Source of the DNA: CAZECE01 sp964510525
GTDB lineage: Bacteria; Pseudomonadota; Gammaproteobacteria; Pseudomonadales; JANQJO01
Direction of reading: 5' to 3'
Length of the DNA stretch: 43,495 nucleotides
Assembly (NCBI GenBank): GCA_964510525.1
Contig: CAZECE010000158.1
Span: 1 to 43,495, forward strand
Under the pieces are notes generated by a model, which had not been told where the DNA came from, did not search any database, and saw nothing but the letters and a program-made list of their open reading frames with translations. Positions 33,969-42,079 of the stretch are shown piece after piece. Made by a program: the position numbers and the translations under genes. Each line of letters opens with the position of its first letter. Position 1 is the stretch's first letter.

Positions 33969-34125
33969 GGTGGTGTTTCCTTATTGTGACTTTCAGTGCC
34001 TGTTTAGCTGATCCAGGTAGTAGTTTGCTGATGTTTTTCCTCTACTGCGGTAGTTTCGCGTATTACGCCTACTTATATAATTGAGGTTTCGTCACAATTT
34101 GTTGCTCACCGAAAAGTAATGCGGT
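33969..34125 (-). other. 157-bp leader between RT gene and giant gene
   Basis: Read on the minus strand, the gap holds an AT-rich stretch (TTATATAAG) that could be a weak -10 box, a small inverted repeat GCGTAATACGC, and the ribosome binding site AAGGA before the giant gene. It is long enough to contain a structured RNA for the RT, but I find no close copy of it in the giant gene by eye and no group II intron domain V motif. Confidence 0.4.
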
Positions 34126-35148
34126 TCACTTTAGACCAGCAAAAACCCACCGCACCCACAACTTCCTATACTCCCACACCTCATCCTCTGAGGCATTTTG
34201 CTCATAAAGCCGTGAGAGTTTTATCTTATGATTTTCAATCGTTTGAGCCGCTAAGCCCACTAAACCTTGCTCCCCAAACCGATACCCCAGAAAATCAAAT
34301 CCTTTCGATATTCGCCCGATATAGGTCTTATTCTTCGCCAGTTTGTATCGCAAACCCGATACAATTTGATGCATCTTCTTTACAAGACGTTTCAAAACTC
34401 GACGCGTTGGGATCAAAATCACCCAATCATCCATATACCTCGCATAAGCACAGTTTCTCGGAATCATCTTATCCAACGACTTGAGCATTAACGCTCCCAT
34501 CAACGGTGATAACGGACAGCCCTTGGCGATCCCAAGCTCTATGAGATCGTGTTCTCCGAAACGTAACTCCACTCGGTTCATGTATTGCTGTAACACATCT
34601 AATACTCGCCTATCCTTGATGTGCTTCGAACAAATTTGGTGTAACACATCGTGTGATGTGCTCGCGTAAAAATCCGCGATGTCTGATTTAATCACAAACT
34701 GGTACAGGTTCTGATCACAAGACACAACGCCCGCCCCATCACTTACTTGCTTTGTCAAATAACCCCTCACTCGATTAACCGCACCCTTTAAACCACCATT
34801 GCCGGTCAGGTGATGACAGCGTCTGTCCATCTTGGTGCCTAATAACGGCGTTAAAACGATTGTCATCGCCTTTAATACCACCGCATCCATCGAGGACCAG
34901 CGGGTGAGGGCATGACCATTTTTCGAGCCTAACACCTGTAATGGCGAAAGTTGGTAACGGCCCGTAAGTAAATGTTCTCGGATCGTCTCTCTGCGCGTGG
35001 ACCAATGCAAACTCAAATCCCAGATGTCGCTGTTTGCATCCTTGGAAAGGCGCCGCTTATCGACGTGCGTCATTGCCGCGTCCAGTACCTCATTACTGGC
35101 AATTCGACTCATGAGATTGCTGGCAAAGTGCTGTTTATCTGGCTTCAT
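34126..35148 (-). CDS. Compact reverse transcriptase, orphan, group II-like
   Basis: 340 residues. RT motifs in order: RYQLSPLQVLGSKNGHALTRW (fingers, 65-84), RRCHHLTGNGGLKGAVNRV (109-127), catalytic KSDIADFYAS (Asp156), AKGCPLSPLMGAL (209-220), YARYMDDWVIL (catalytic Asp240, Asp241), LAKNKTYIG and GFDFLGYRF (273-281). A short thumb-like tail follows (IENHKIKLSRLY to the end). All catalytic aspartates are intact, so polymerase activity is expected. The GxPLSP box is like group II intron RTs and unlike the SQ of diversity-generating retroelements. There is no maturase-length C-terminus, no HNH endonuclease and no intron around it. It lies 157 bp upstream of the giant gene on the same strand, so co-transcription is likely. 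The product's template and role are unknown. Confidence 0.88.
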   Translation of the reverse strand: MKPDKQHFASNLMSRIASNEVLDAAMTHVDKRRLSKDANSDIWDLSLHWSTRRETIREHLLTGRYQLSPLQVLGSKNGHALTRWSSMDAVVLKAMTIVLTPLLGTKMDRRCHHLTGNGGLKGAVNRVRGYLTKQVSDGAGVVSCDQNLYQFVIKSDIADFYASTSHDVLHQICSKHIKDRRVLDVLQQYMNRVELRFGEHDLIELGIAKGCPLSPLMGALMLKSLDKMIPRNCAYARYMDDWVILIPTRRVLKRLVKKMHQIVSGLRYKLAKNKTYIGRISKGFDFLGYRFGEQGLVGLAAQTIENHKIKLSRLYEQNASEDEVWEYRKLWVRWVFAGLK

Positions 35149-35186
35149 CTGTTATTCTGTCTCGTCGTCACGCTTGCACTAAAAAG

Positions 35187-35192
35187 ATTATA
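35187..35192 (-). promoter_or_regulatory. Probable -10 box for the RT gene
   Basis: Minus-strand TATAAT, 38 bp upstream of the RT ATG (35148). A -35 box at 17 bp is poor (around TTAA), so the promoter may be weak or activator-dependent. No good Shine-Dalgarno sequence precedes the RT start. Confidence 0.45.
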
Positions 35193-35323
35193 AGGCAGTA
35201 GTCGAGAGGTTAATGTGTGGCAAGCTGTTCACCATGTTATTAACCACGTTACTATTCACGTTACTATTCACGTTACTTAGCCGTGTTGAGCGGAGGGGGG
35301 ACGGGAGGGGAGGCTGGCTACCC

Positions 35324-35525
35324 GGTGCTTACCTTTGGATTCCAGATCAAGTATCTGGAATGACGTGAACCAAACTTGTATGGGTATGACGTAGCCGCGA
35401 TGAGTGCAGCGAATCGAGGGAGAGCCAGGCTGCGAGGTGCTTACCTGTGGATTCCAGGTCAAGCCTGGAATGACGTGAACCAAATTTGGGTGAGTATGAC
35501 GTAGCCGCGATGAGCGCAGCGAAGA
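35324..35525. repeat. Two-copy 112-bp tandem repeat with palindromes (cluster 2)
   Basis: Two units begin at 35324 and 35436 (GGTGCTTACC). Each contains the 27-bp palindrome (35337-35365 and 35449-35475), a spacer GACGTGAACCAAA, and the repeat starting CGTAGCCGCGATGAG (35390-35419 and 35500-35523). Some substitutions separate the units, so the duplication is not brand new. No gene is seen between 35149 and 35688. Confidence 0.9.
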
Positions 35526-35688
35526 GTCTGAGTGTCTATCAGGCGTAAAAACCATTTTTGGCATACAATTCCTAACAATACCTACTATCAATACCTACTA
35601 TTACACATTACTTTAATACCTACTAAGCGCCTCTTAAACACATCGCAAGATAACAGTACAATATATTAGAACAAGGAAACCGGCTGTT

Positions 35689-36591
35689 TTGCTCGAGCAA
35701 CATAAACAAGAAAGACGATTCAAACAATCGAAACAGTGGATCGTTGTTACTGATTTGGATGGCTCTTTATTGGACCACCATGATTATCAATGGAATGCTG
35801 CAAAACCAGTACTCTCTGCGCTGCAAACCAACCATATCCCAGTCATTTTTAATACCAGCAAAACTCAAGCCGAATCATTACAATTACAACATCAAATGTT
35901 CGGTTTGGCCTATCCGCACCCCATGATTGTGGAAAATGGAGGGGCCGTTGTGATTCCCAATGGCGGCATTTTGCCTGCTGGTATTAAAACCTTTGGCCCC
36001 GCTAACCGAGAGATGAAACCCTATCTTTCACAACTGCAAACGCGCTTTCAATTTTCGCCGATCACCGACATGACGCTTCAAGAGGTTGTCACCCAGACCG
36101 GCCTTGATGAAGAACGAGCCCAACAAGCTCGACAGAGAAGTTACACCGAACCCATTGTTTGGCTGGATACAAATGACCAGCTCGAAGCGTTCAAAACAGA
36201 GCTAAATCAGCATCAACTCACATTGATCAAAGGCGGGCGCTTCTTTCATGTATTGGGATCTTTTGATAAAGGTCTGGCGTTACAATGGCTGACTGAACAA
36301 TATGCAGGTGTTTTGGATGCTCCGCCTAAGGTGTTGGCGTTAGGGGATGGCAATAATGATGTTCCAATGTTGGAAGTTGCGGATTATTCCGTTTTAATTA
36401 AATCACCCATTAATCCATGGCCTGAATTATCGGCCTCTTTAGCCTCGCGGGTGATCAAAACGGAAGCGGTCGGTCCCCAAGGGTGGGCTGAGGCGGTTGA
36501 GCAATGGCTAGCTACTGTTATTGTTAACACAACAAGTGTTAAGACAACATGTGTTAAGACAGAAAGTGTTAAGACATCAGGATGTGATTAA
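35689..36591 (+). CDS. Glucosyl-/mannosyl-3-phosphoglycerate phosphatase (HAD family)
   Basis: 300 residues. HAD type IIB phosphatase: nucleophile motif VTDLDGSLLDH (Asp22, Asp24), NTSKTQAE, ENGGAVVIP, GGRFFHVLG and the C-terminal metal motif GDGNNDVPML near residue 219. These match the mannosyl-3-phosphoglycerate phosphatase/YedP group. Beside a GpgS-type synthase it most likely dephosphorylates glucosyl-3-phosphoglycerate to glucosylglycerate, a compatible solute. The start is TTG (35689) with AAGGAAA upstream; no ATG fits before the first motif. The C-terminus is made of a 15-bp tandem repeat (units TTSVK, TTCVK, TESVK) at 36529-36573 and is unlikely to be part of the fold. Confidence 0.85.
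   Translation: MLEQHKQERRFKQSKQWIVVTDLDGSLLDHHDYQWNAAKPVLSALQTNHIPVIFNTSKTQAESLQLQHQMFGLAYPHPMIVENGGAVVIPNGGILPAGIKTFGPANREMKPYLSQLQTRFQFSPITDMTLQEVVTQTGLDEERAQQARQRSYTEPIVWLDTNDQLEAFKTELNQHQLTLIKGGRFFHVLGSFDKGLALQWLTEQYAGVLDAPPKVLALGDGNNDVPMLEVADYSVLIKSPINPWPELSASLASRVIKTEAVGPQGWAEAVEQWLATVIVNTTSVKTTCVKTESVKTSGCD
36529..36580. repeat. 15-bp tandem repeat at the 3' end of the phosphatase gene
   Basis: Three units of ACAACAAGTGTTAAG type (36529-36543, 36544-36558, 36559-36573) and a partial fourth. In frame they add Thr-x-x-Val-Lys repeats to the protein tail. The array resembles, in period and position, the array at the end of glnS. Confidence 0.88.
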
Positions 36592-36655
36592 AAAGATCGA
36601 CACAGCGATATAACGAAAACACGACAGGACGACAGGACGACAGGAGAGTACGTTT

Positions 36656-37897
36656 ATGGGGGATTTTTTTCAAGCGGGGGTGGTGACCACCTTACACAAT
36701 TTAGTGGATCGCCCAACAACCGAATTAGAAACAGAGTTGCAACGCTTTTCGACGCAGCGTCCGATGGGCTTAATATTGCCCTCGCTGTATTCGGAATTGA
36801 GTCGACCCGCGTTAGAGAACATTGTCAGTGTGCTTGCCGATGTGCCTTATCTGCAGCAAATCGTAGTCGGCCTTGATCGTGCTGATGAAAAAGAATTCCA
36901 ACACGCGCTCGAGTTTTTTGGGCGATTGCCACAACAAGTGGATGTGCTGTGGAACGACGGTCCGAGGTTACGCGCTATTGATCGGCAATTAAAAGAAGAA
37001 GACATTGCGCCGACCATTTTAGGAAAGGGGCGAAACGTTTGGTATTGCTTAGGCTACATGCTTGCATTAAATAACTGTGAAGCCATCGCCATACACGATT
37101 GCGACATCGTGACCTATCAATCGAGCTTGTTGGCTCGCTTGATTTACCCTGTCGCCAACCCAAATTTTGATTATCAATTTTGCAAGGGCTACTACGCGCG
37201 CATCAATGCCGACCACATCACCCACCAAGGTCAGCTGAGGGGGCGCGTGGCTCGCTTGATGGTGACGCCTTTGATCCGTTCATTAAAGCGCGTACTGGGT
37301 CCGATTCCGTATTTGGATTATCTGGACAGCTTCCGTTACCCATTGGCCGGTGAGTTTTCCTTTCGCAAGGACGTCATCCAAGGTTTGCGAATTCCCAGCG
37401 ATTGGGGTTTGGAGATTGGTATTTTATCCGAACTGGAGCGTAATTACGCGCTGAATAAATTATGCCAAGTGGACATTGCCGACATCTACGATCATAAACA
37501 TCAAGATCTGTCGGCGAATAACCCCACGGAAGGGTTGTCTCGAATGTCGATCGACATTGCTAAGGCCGTATTTCGAAAATTAGCCACCTATGGCACCGTG
37601 TTTAATCAAGAAACCTTTCGCAGTATCAAGGCGGCGTATTTTCGCCATGCACTGGAATTGATTGAGACCTACCGCAACGACAGCATGATGAATGGCTTGG
37701 TGTTTGATACCCACGCCGAAGAGCAAGCGGTGGAACTCTTTGCCGCCAACATCATGAAAGCCGGCGAATTCTTCTTAAATAATCCGATGGAAACGCCGTT
37801 TATTCCCAGCTGGAATCGCGCCATCAGTGCCATTCCAGATGTCTTGGATCAAATGAAAGCGGCCGTTGCAGCGGATGCTCAAGAATTTAAATCATGA
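36656..37897 (+). CDS. Glucosyl-3-phosphoglycerate synthase (GT81-like)
   Basis: 413 residues, GT-A fold. GILPSLYSEL-like entry at 38-48 (GLILPSLYSEL), GLDRAD near 72-77, GKGRNVWYCLGYMLA (123-137) and metal site HDCDIVTY (147-154), then YPLAGEFSFRKDV and SDWGLEIGILSELER, characteristic of GpgS and related mannosylglycerate synthases. It transfers glucose from a nucleotide sugar to 3-phosphoglycerate. The preceding phosphatase and the following phosphorylase support the glucosylglycerate assignment. The ribosome binding region contains a small repeat (GACAGGAC units ending AGGAGAG). It overlaps the next gene by 4 bp. Confidence 0.88.
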   Translation: MGDFFQAGVVTTLHNLVDRPTTELETELQRFSTQRPMGLILPSLYSELSRPALENIVSVLADVPYLQQIVVGLDRADEKEFQHALEFFGRLPQQVDVLWNDGPRLRAIDRQLKEEDIAPTILGKGRNVWYCLGYMLALNNCEAIAIHDCDIVTYQSSLLARLIYPVANPNFDYQFCKGYYARINADHITHQGQLRGRVARLMVTPLIRSLKRVLGPIPYLDYLDSFRYPLAGEFSFRKDVIQGLRIPSDWGLEIGILSELERNYALNKLCQVDIADIYDHKHQDLSANNPTEGLSRMSIDIAKAVFRKLATYGTVFNQETFRSIKAAYFRHALELIETYRNDSMMNGLVFDTHAEEQAVELFAANIMKAGEFFLNNPMETPFIPSWNRAISAIPDVLDQMKAAVAADAQEFKS

Positions 37898-39714
37898 ATC
37901 AAACAGCCGCGCCTTCCTTGATTGAGCAAGTCATTTTCCATTTGGAAAAAGTGTACCCGGATATCGATCACCACACATTGGCCACACAGTTAATTGAAGC
38001 CTTTCAATTGAATGGCGTGGCTGAATCGCTGCAGCAGCGTCAGAAGAAGCGTCAGAATCATTGGGATGAATCGGATGTCCTGTTGATCACCTATGGGGAT
38101 TCGGTCCGCATCCCACCGGGCTCTGCAAACGATCCTGATATAGCGCAGGAGCGACCGCTGCAAACCTTGCATCAGTTTTGGCGCAGTCACCTTAAAACCT
38201 TTATCAATGCGGTGCACATCTTACCGTTCTTTCCATTCAGTTCGGATGATGGCTTTTCTGTAATGGATTATACCTTGGTGAACCCCAGCCTTGGCGAATG
38301 GCAAGATATCCAAGCGTTCAGTAAAGACGTTACCTTGATGTCGGATTTGGTGATCAATCACGCCTCGGCTCGTGGTCAGTGGTTTCAAAACTATTTGAAA
38401 AACCACCATCCCGGTGCGGATTATTTTGTCGAAGGCGATCCACAAGACGATCTTTCTCAAGTCGTGCGGCCGCGTACCAGCCCGCTATTGAAAACGGTTA
38501 CAACCAAGCAAGGCACGCGACATGTTTGGTGCACGTTCGGTCATGATCAGGTGGATTTGAATTTCGCGAACCCTGAGGTGCTGCTGGCGTTTGTTCGCAT
38601 CATAGAAACATATTTTCAACAAGGCATACGATGGTTGCGTTTAGACGCCATTGCTTTTTTGTGGAAAGAAGTGGGCACTCCGTGCATTCATTTGCCGCAA
38701 ACCCACGAAATCGTGCGCTTATTACGTCTGTTGATTGAACACCGATGCCCGGATGCGGTCATAGTAACCGAAACTAATGTACCCAATGATGAGAACCTGA
38801 CGTATTTAGGCAACGCCAACGAAGCCCACATGGTCTATAACTTTTCATTGCCGCCGTTGTTGATTCATACCTTGTTAAGCGGCAATGCTCATCACATAAA
38901 ATCCTGGTTAATGAGCATGCCGCCGCCCAAATTGGGCACCAGTTATTTGAATTTCATTGCGTCTCATGATGGCATCGGCTTACGCCCCACGGAGCAATTG
39001 CTCTCAGATCAAGAGCGCGCCGACATTGTCACGACCCTAAAAACGTTTGGCGCCAAAATCAGCAGTCGTGAGGTGGAACCCAATGTTGTGAAGCCGTACG
39101 AAATCAACATCAGTTTGATCGATGCATGCAAAGGTACACACAAAGGGCAAGACCAATGGCAGATGGCTCGGTTTATTTGCGCGCATGGGGTTATGTTGGC
39201 ATTGGAAGGCATTCCGGCGTTTTACATTCACAGCTTGTTGGGCACTGAAAATGACAACGATAAAGTCAAACACACGGGCCATAACCGATCGATCAATCGC
39301 CATCGGTGGGATTACCATCAACTGCTTGAAGCCTTAGATGACGCCAGCTCGTTATCACATCAAGCCTTGGTGCAGCTCAGTGTATTAACGACGTTACGTA
39401 AACAGCAAGCCGCGTTTCATCCGAATGCGCCGAGAACCATTTTGCATTTAGAGGACCATTGGTTAGCATTTTGGCGCCAAGCGCTGACGCCAGCGGATCA
39501 GGGTACGGAAACACGATCTGATGAACCACCTATTTATCAGCAAATTTTTGCGGTTTTCAATATGTCTGATCAAGAACAGCGGTTATCATTAGCCGATCTG
39601 AATTTAGATCCTAACCGGCCTTGGCAAGACTTAGTGTCTGGGGTTGCGGTGCGTGATTTGTTGGGAACCCTCTCGTTACCGCCTTACGCGTTTGTGTGGC
39701 TTTCAAATCTGTAA
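37894..39714 (+). CDS. GH13 subfamily 18 phosphorylase, probably glucosylglycerate phosphorylase
   Basis: 606 residues. Alpha-amylase fold phosphorylase with nucleophile Asp251 (WLRLDAIAF), acid/base Glu293 (VTETNVPN) and stabilising Asp359 (IASHDGIGLRP). FPFSSDDGFSVMDY and LMSDLVINHAS are typical of the sucrose phosphorylase subfamily. Members split sucrose, sucrose-6-phosphate, glucosylglycerol or glucosylglycerate with phosphate to glucose-1-phosphate. The position directly after GpgS and the phosphatase makes glucosylglycerate the likely substrate. The ATGA overlap with the synthase gene shows strict coupling. The C-terminal barrel region holds a short polar insert (TPADQGTETRSDE). Confidence 0.87.
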   Translation: MNQTAAPSLIEQVIFHLEKVYPDIDHHTLATQLIEAFQLNGVAESLQQRQKKRQNHWDESDVLLITYGDSVRIPPGSANDPDIAQERPLQTLHQFWRSHLKTFINAVHILPFFPFSSDDGFSVMDYTLVNPSLGEWQDIQAFSKDVTLMSDLVINHASARGQWFQNYLKNHHPGADYFVEGDPQDDLSQVVRPRTSPLLKTVTTKQGTRHVWCTFGHDQVDLNFANPEVLLAFVRIIETYFQQGIRWLRLDAIAFLWKEVGTPCIHLPQTHEIVRLLRLLIEHRCPDAVIVTETNVPNDENLTYLGNANEAHMVYNFSLPPLLIHTLLSGNAHHIKSWLMSMPPPKLGTSYLNFIASHDGIGLRPTEQLLSDQERADIVTTLKTFGAKISSREVEPNVVKPYEINISLIDACKGTHKGQDQWQMARFICAHGVMLALEGIPAFYIHSLLGTENDNDKVKHTGHNRSINRHRWDYHQLLEALDDASSLSHQALVQLSVLTTLRKQQAAFHPNAPRTILHLEDHWLAFWRQALTPADQGTETRSDEPPIYQQIFAVFNMSDQEQRLSLADLNLDPNRPWQDLVSGVAVRDLLGTLSLPPYAFVWLSNL

Positions 39715-39742
39715 ATAACATACTTATAAATAGGTATCCGTC

Positions 39743-41227
39743 ATGTCTCAACCCTCGGCTTCGCCTCCCTCGCCACCTCCCGCCACCCCTCCCACTTCAA
39801 GAGTGTTGGCTTTTTACGGCAAGTGTGTGATGGCCTTAGTGGTGTTGATCACTGTGTGTGTCTTTGGTGCCTGGACATACCGAGGGCATCAGGTAAATCA
39901 GGTGTTTGAAGCTTACCTAGAAGCCACACAGCAATTGTTGAAAAGTAATGCATTGGATCGCTGGGTTAGGCTCGAGCAGCGCACCCGCTCTGAAGCGGGT
40001 TGGCAAACGCACACGTTGCAATTTTTTGGTAAAGTGGGTTCAGAGGAGCAGGCGCGTCAGTTTAAGGGGTTGATCGTGATCGATTTTGGCGAAATCCCGT
40101 TCCACCCAACGTTTTATACGGCCACCATGCACCTTGATTGGTTGACCGAGCAACCGGGCAACCCCGACTTAAAATTCATTCACTGTCAGTTAATTCCGCA
40201 AATTCGTCAAATCGAAATCAACTGCGATTCGTATCCGCTGGAGTATCAATTGGAGCTGGATGAAGCGGCCATTAACGTAGCGTTGGCGCCCACGCAGCAT
40301 GCGCTTTGGGTGTCTGAATTTGGGGATCAACTGACCGGTAAATGGAATATTCCCGAAATCCGAATTGACATTGATGCGCTGTACCAATTTAAATTCCAAG
40401 AAAACACGCTTCGTTATGAAGTGAATTTGGATGGAACGGAGAATCTGGAAGCTCGTTTGAATCACTTAGTTCAGGGTCGAGTCGATGCGAAAACAGAATT
40501 ACAGATTCAAAATCTGACGGCAACTGGCTTAGGCGTGTTGGATGATGCGGTTAAAACCGAGGTGGTGTTTCAAAATACCCAGATCAACACAGAGCAACAA
40601 TTTGATGCGGGGTTACTTAACTTAGAGTTTGATTTAAACGCGGACAGTATTGAGCCTGAATTTGCGTGTGCTAATCAGGCGGCCTTTCGTTATCAAGTCG
40701 AAAACCTAAATCCGGATGCGTATTCAGAATTAAACAAAGCCCTGAAGGCAATGGAAGCAGACGATCCGCGCAAGAGTCAACAGAGTTCTGATGCATTGAC
40801 GAACGTGTATGAAACCTTTTTGTTGGATGTGCTCAGCCATAATCCCAGCGTTGCGTCATCATTCGCATTAACCCACGACAAATCGGATGTATTTACCAGC
40901 CAATTTGATTACCAATTCCATACCAAAGTCTCACCTTTAACAGCCGAGCGATTCTGGCAAGACGAGCTGTTATTAGAAGACAGTCGTATGGCGTGGCGGC
41001 TGTTTATTTCCAACGCTTTTATAAACTGCCCAGAGGTTGCCCAGTTAGCAGGCTATTTAGATCAGGGGTTGGAATTGGGCTTATTGACCATGGATGAGCA
41101 GGGTGATCAACGGGTGGAGTTTGTGTATAACCCAGGTCAAGCGGTATTAAATAAACGAGATGTCACGACGTACATTAAGAATTTTTATAACATGTTAACG
41201 CTGATGGCGAAGCCCTCATCGTCTTAA
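39743..41227 (+). CDS. Membrane-anchored protein of unknown function
   Basis: 494 residues. Residues 1-24 are a Ser/Pro-rich cytoplasmic tail (ASPPSPPPATPPT), residues 27-48 one hydrophobic helix (CVMALVVLITVCVFGAWTY), and the rest is a large soluble part without cysteine-rich or catalytic motifs. It has alternating beta strands such as LKFIHCQLIPQIRQIEINCDS, FQENTLRYEVNLDGTENLEARLNHLV and RVDAKTELQIQNL, in the manner of periplasmic DUF945/YdgA-type proteins, but I cannot confirm that family. It begins 28 bp after the phosphorylase gene and may be in the same transcript. Four or five cysteines in the periplasmic part may pair. Confidence 0.6.
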   Translation: MSQPSASPPSPPPATPPTSRVLAFYGKCVMALVVLITVCVFGAWTYRGHQVNQVFEAYLEATQQLLKSNALDRWVRLEQRTRSEAGWQTHTLQFFGKVGSEEQARQFKGLIVIDFGEIPFHPTFYTATMHLDWLTEQPGNPDLKFIHCQLIPQIRQIEINCDSYPLEYQLELDEAAINVALAPTQHALWVSEFGDQLTGKWNIPEIRIDIDALYQFKFQENTLRYEVNLDGTENLEARLNHLVQGRVDAKTELQIQNLTATGLGVLDDAVKTEVVFQNTQINTEQQFDAGLLNLEFDLNADSIEPEFACANQAAFRYQVENLNPDAYSELNKALKAMEADDPRKSQQSSDALTNVYETFLLDVLSHNPSVASSFALTHDKSDVFTSQFDYQFHTKVSPLTAERFWQDELLLEDSRMAWRLFISNAFINCPEVAQLAGYLDQGLELGLLTMDEQGDQRVEFVYNPGQAVLNKRDVTTYIKNFYNMLTLMAKPSSS

Positions 41228-41327
41228 TCGTTCGTGTTGCAAGAACATCACCTCAGACTGTAAGAGCGTCAGGGTAGGAAGCACCGAGTTGAATGAGTGC
41301 ATAATGTGGCTGGGAGCACTTACCTTT

Positions 41328-41716
41328 GGATTCCAGATCAAGTCTGGAATGACGCTTAGCGAGCTGGGAGCACAGACCTAAGTAAGCACGTCACCCCAAA
41401 CTTGATTTGGGGTCCACGGCGGTCGGCACGATATTACTGCGAGGGTGATCTTGCATGGGAGCAATAACCCCTGGATGCCAGATCAAGTCTGGCATGACGA
41501 CCAAATCAAAGTCATGACGACACAGTGAGTGTTTAGCAAGAACGTCACCCCAGACTGCAAGAACGTCACCCCAGACTGTAAGAACGTTACCCCAGACTGT
41601 AAGAACGTCACCCCAAACTTGATTTGGGGTCCACGGCGGTCGGCACGATATTACTGCGAGGGTGATCTTACATGGGAGCAATAACCCCTGGATGCCAGAT
41701 CAAGTCTGGCATGACG
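41328..41716. repeat. Nested intergenic repeats (cluster 3)
   Basis: The 500-bp gap 41228-41728 contains no credible gene. It holds the 27-bp palindrome at 41328-41354; two 111-bp copies with one difference seen (41389-41499 and 41606-41716), each with a CCCCAAA/TTTGGGG palindrome at one end and a CCAGA/TCTGG palindrome at the other; and between them three 21-bp tandem units starting AAGAACGTCACCCCAGACTG (41537-41599) that run into the second copy. An ORF across this array is a by-product of the repeats. Confidence 0.9.
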
Positions 41717-41728
41717 GTACAGTTACAA

Positions 41729-42079
41729 CTATCTCATTACAGAAACAAAGACACCTAATCCAATAATGGCGGCGCCTACATACACATTCCAATTAAGGGA
41801 TTCACCTAAAATAAAGTGTGCCAACGTTGGCACAATAAAAAAAGCCATGGCCGCAAAGGGATAAGCGAGTCTGAGAGGGACGTTTTTTAAGGCGATGAAC
41901 CACAACAAAGTGGCAACACCATAGACTGTCATTGTCAGCAGTACTTTCAAACTGAAAAGGGAGGGCAAAAAGCCCGATGGGGTTAAGACAATGTCTTGCG
42001 ATGCCCATTTAAATAAAATTTGGCCCGCCGAAATCAAAAAAATAGTGAATATGATTAACGAGACTTGAGAAAATGACAT
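41729..42079 (-). CDS. Small EamA/DMT-type membrane protein
   Basis: 116 residues from the ATG at 42079, which overlaps the cytochrome b561 stop (TGATG); a GTG one codon upstream is less likely. Four hydrophobic helices: 6-24, 42-60, 70-88 and 96-114, i.e. half of a ten-helix drug/metabolite transporter. GQILFKWAS and the final GAAIIGLGVFVSVMR are typical of EamA-like and ArnE/ArnF-type proteins, which pair up. In this operon (yceI, cytochrome b561) the substrate is unknown. It may function as a homodimer. Confidence 0.75.
   Translation of the reverse strand: MSFSQVSLIIFTIFLISAGQILFKWASQDIVLTPSGFLPSLFSLKVLLTMTVYGVATLLWFIALKNVPLRLAYPFAAMAFFIVPTLAHFILGESLNWNVYVGAAIIGLGVFVSVMR

Noticed and set aside
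21507..35148. Classical diversity-generating retroelement (TR/VR pair)
   Set aside because: The RT box reads GCPLSP rather than the SQ form, and by eye no near-identical repeat pair differing at adenines was found near the RT or at the 3' end of the giant gene. A computed self-alignment would settle this.
33969..35300. Group II intron encoding the RT
   Set aside because: No domain V-like sequence downstream, no maturase-length C-terminus and no interrupted host gene at the ends.
35149..35690. Retron msr/msd RNA upstream of the RT
   Set aside because: No suitable inverted repeat pair or branching G structure was seen; the palindromes there are dispersed repeats present elsewhere.
41537..41620. 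CRISPR array
   Set aside because: The 21-bp units are directly adjacent without spacers, and no cas genes are present.
41391..41681. 96-codon minus-strand ORF with VWGDVL repeats
   Set aside because: Product of the tandem repeats; not protein-like.
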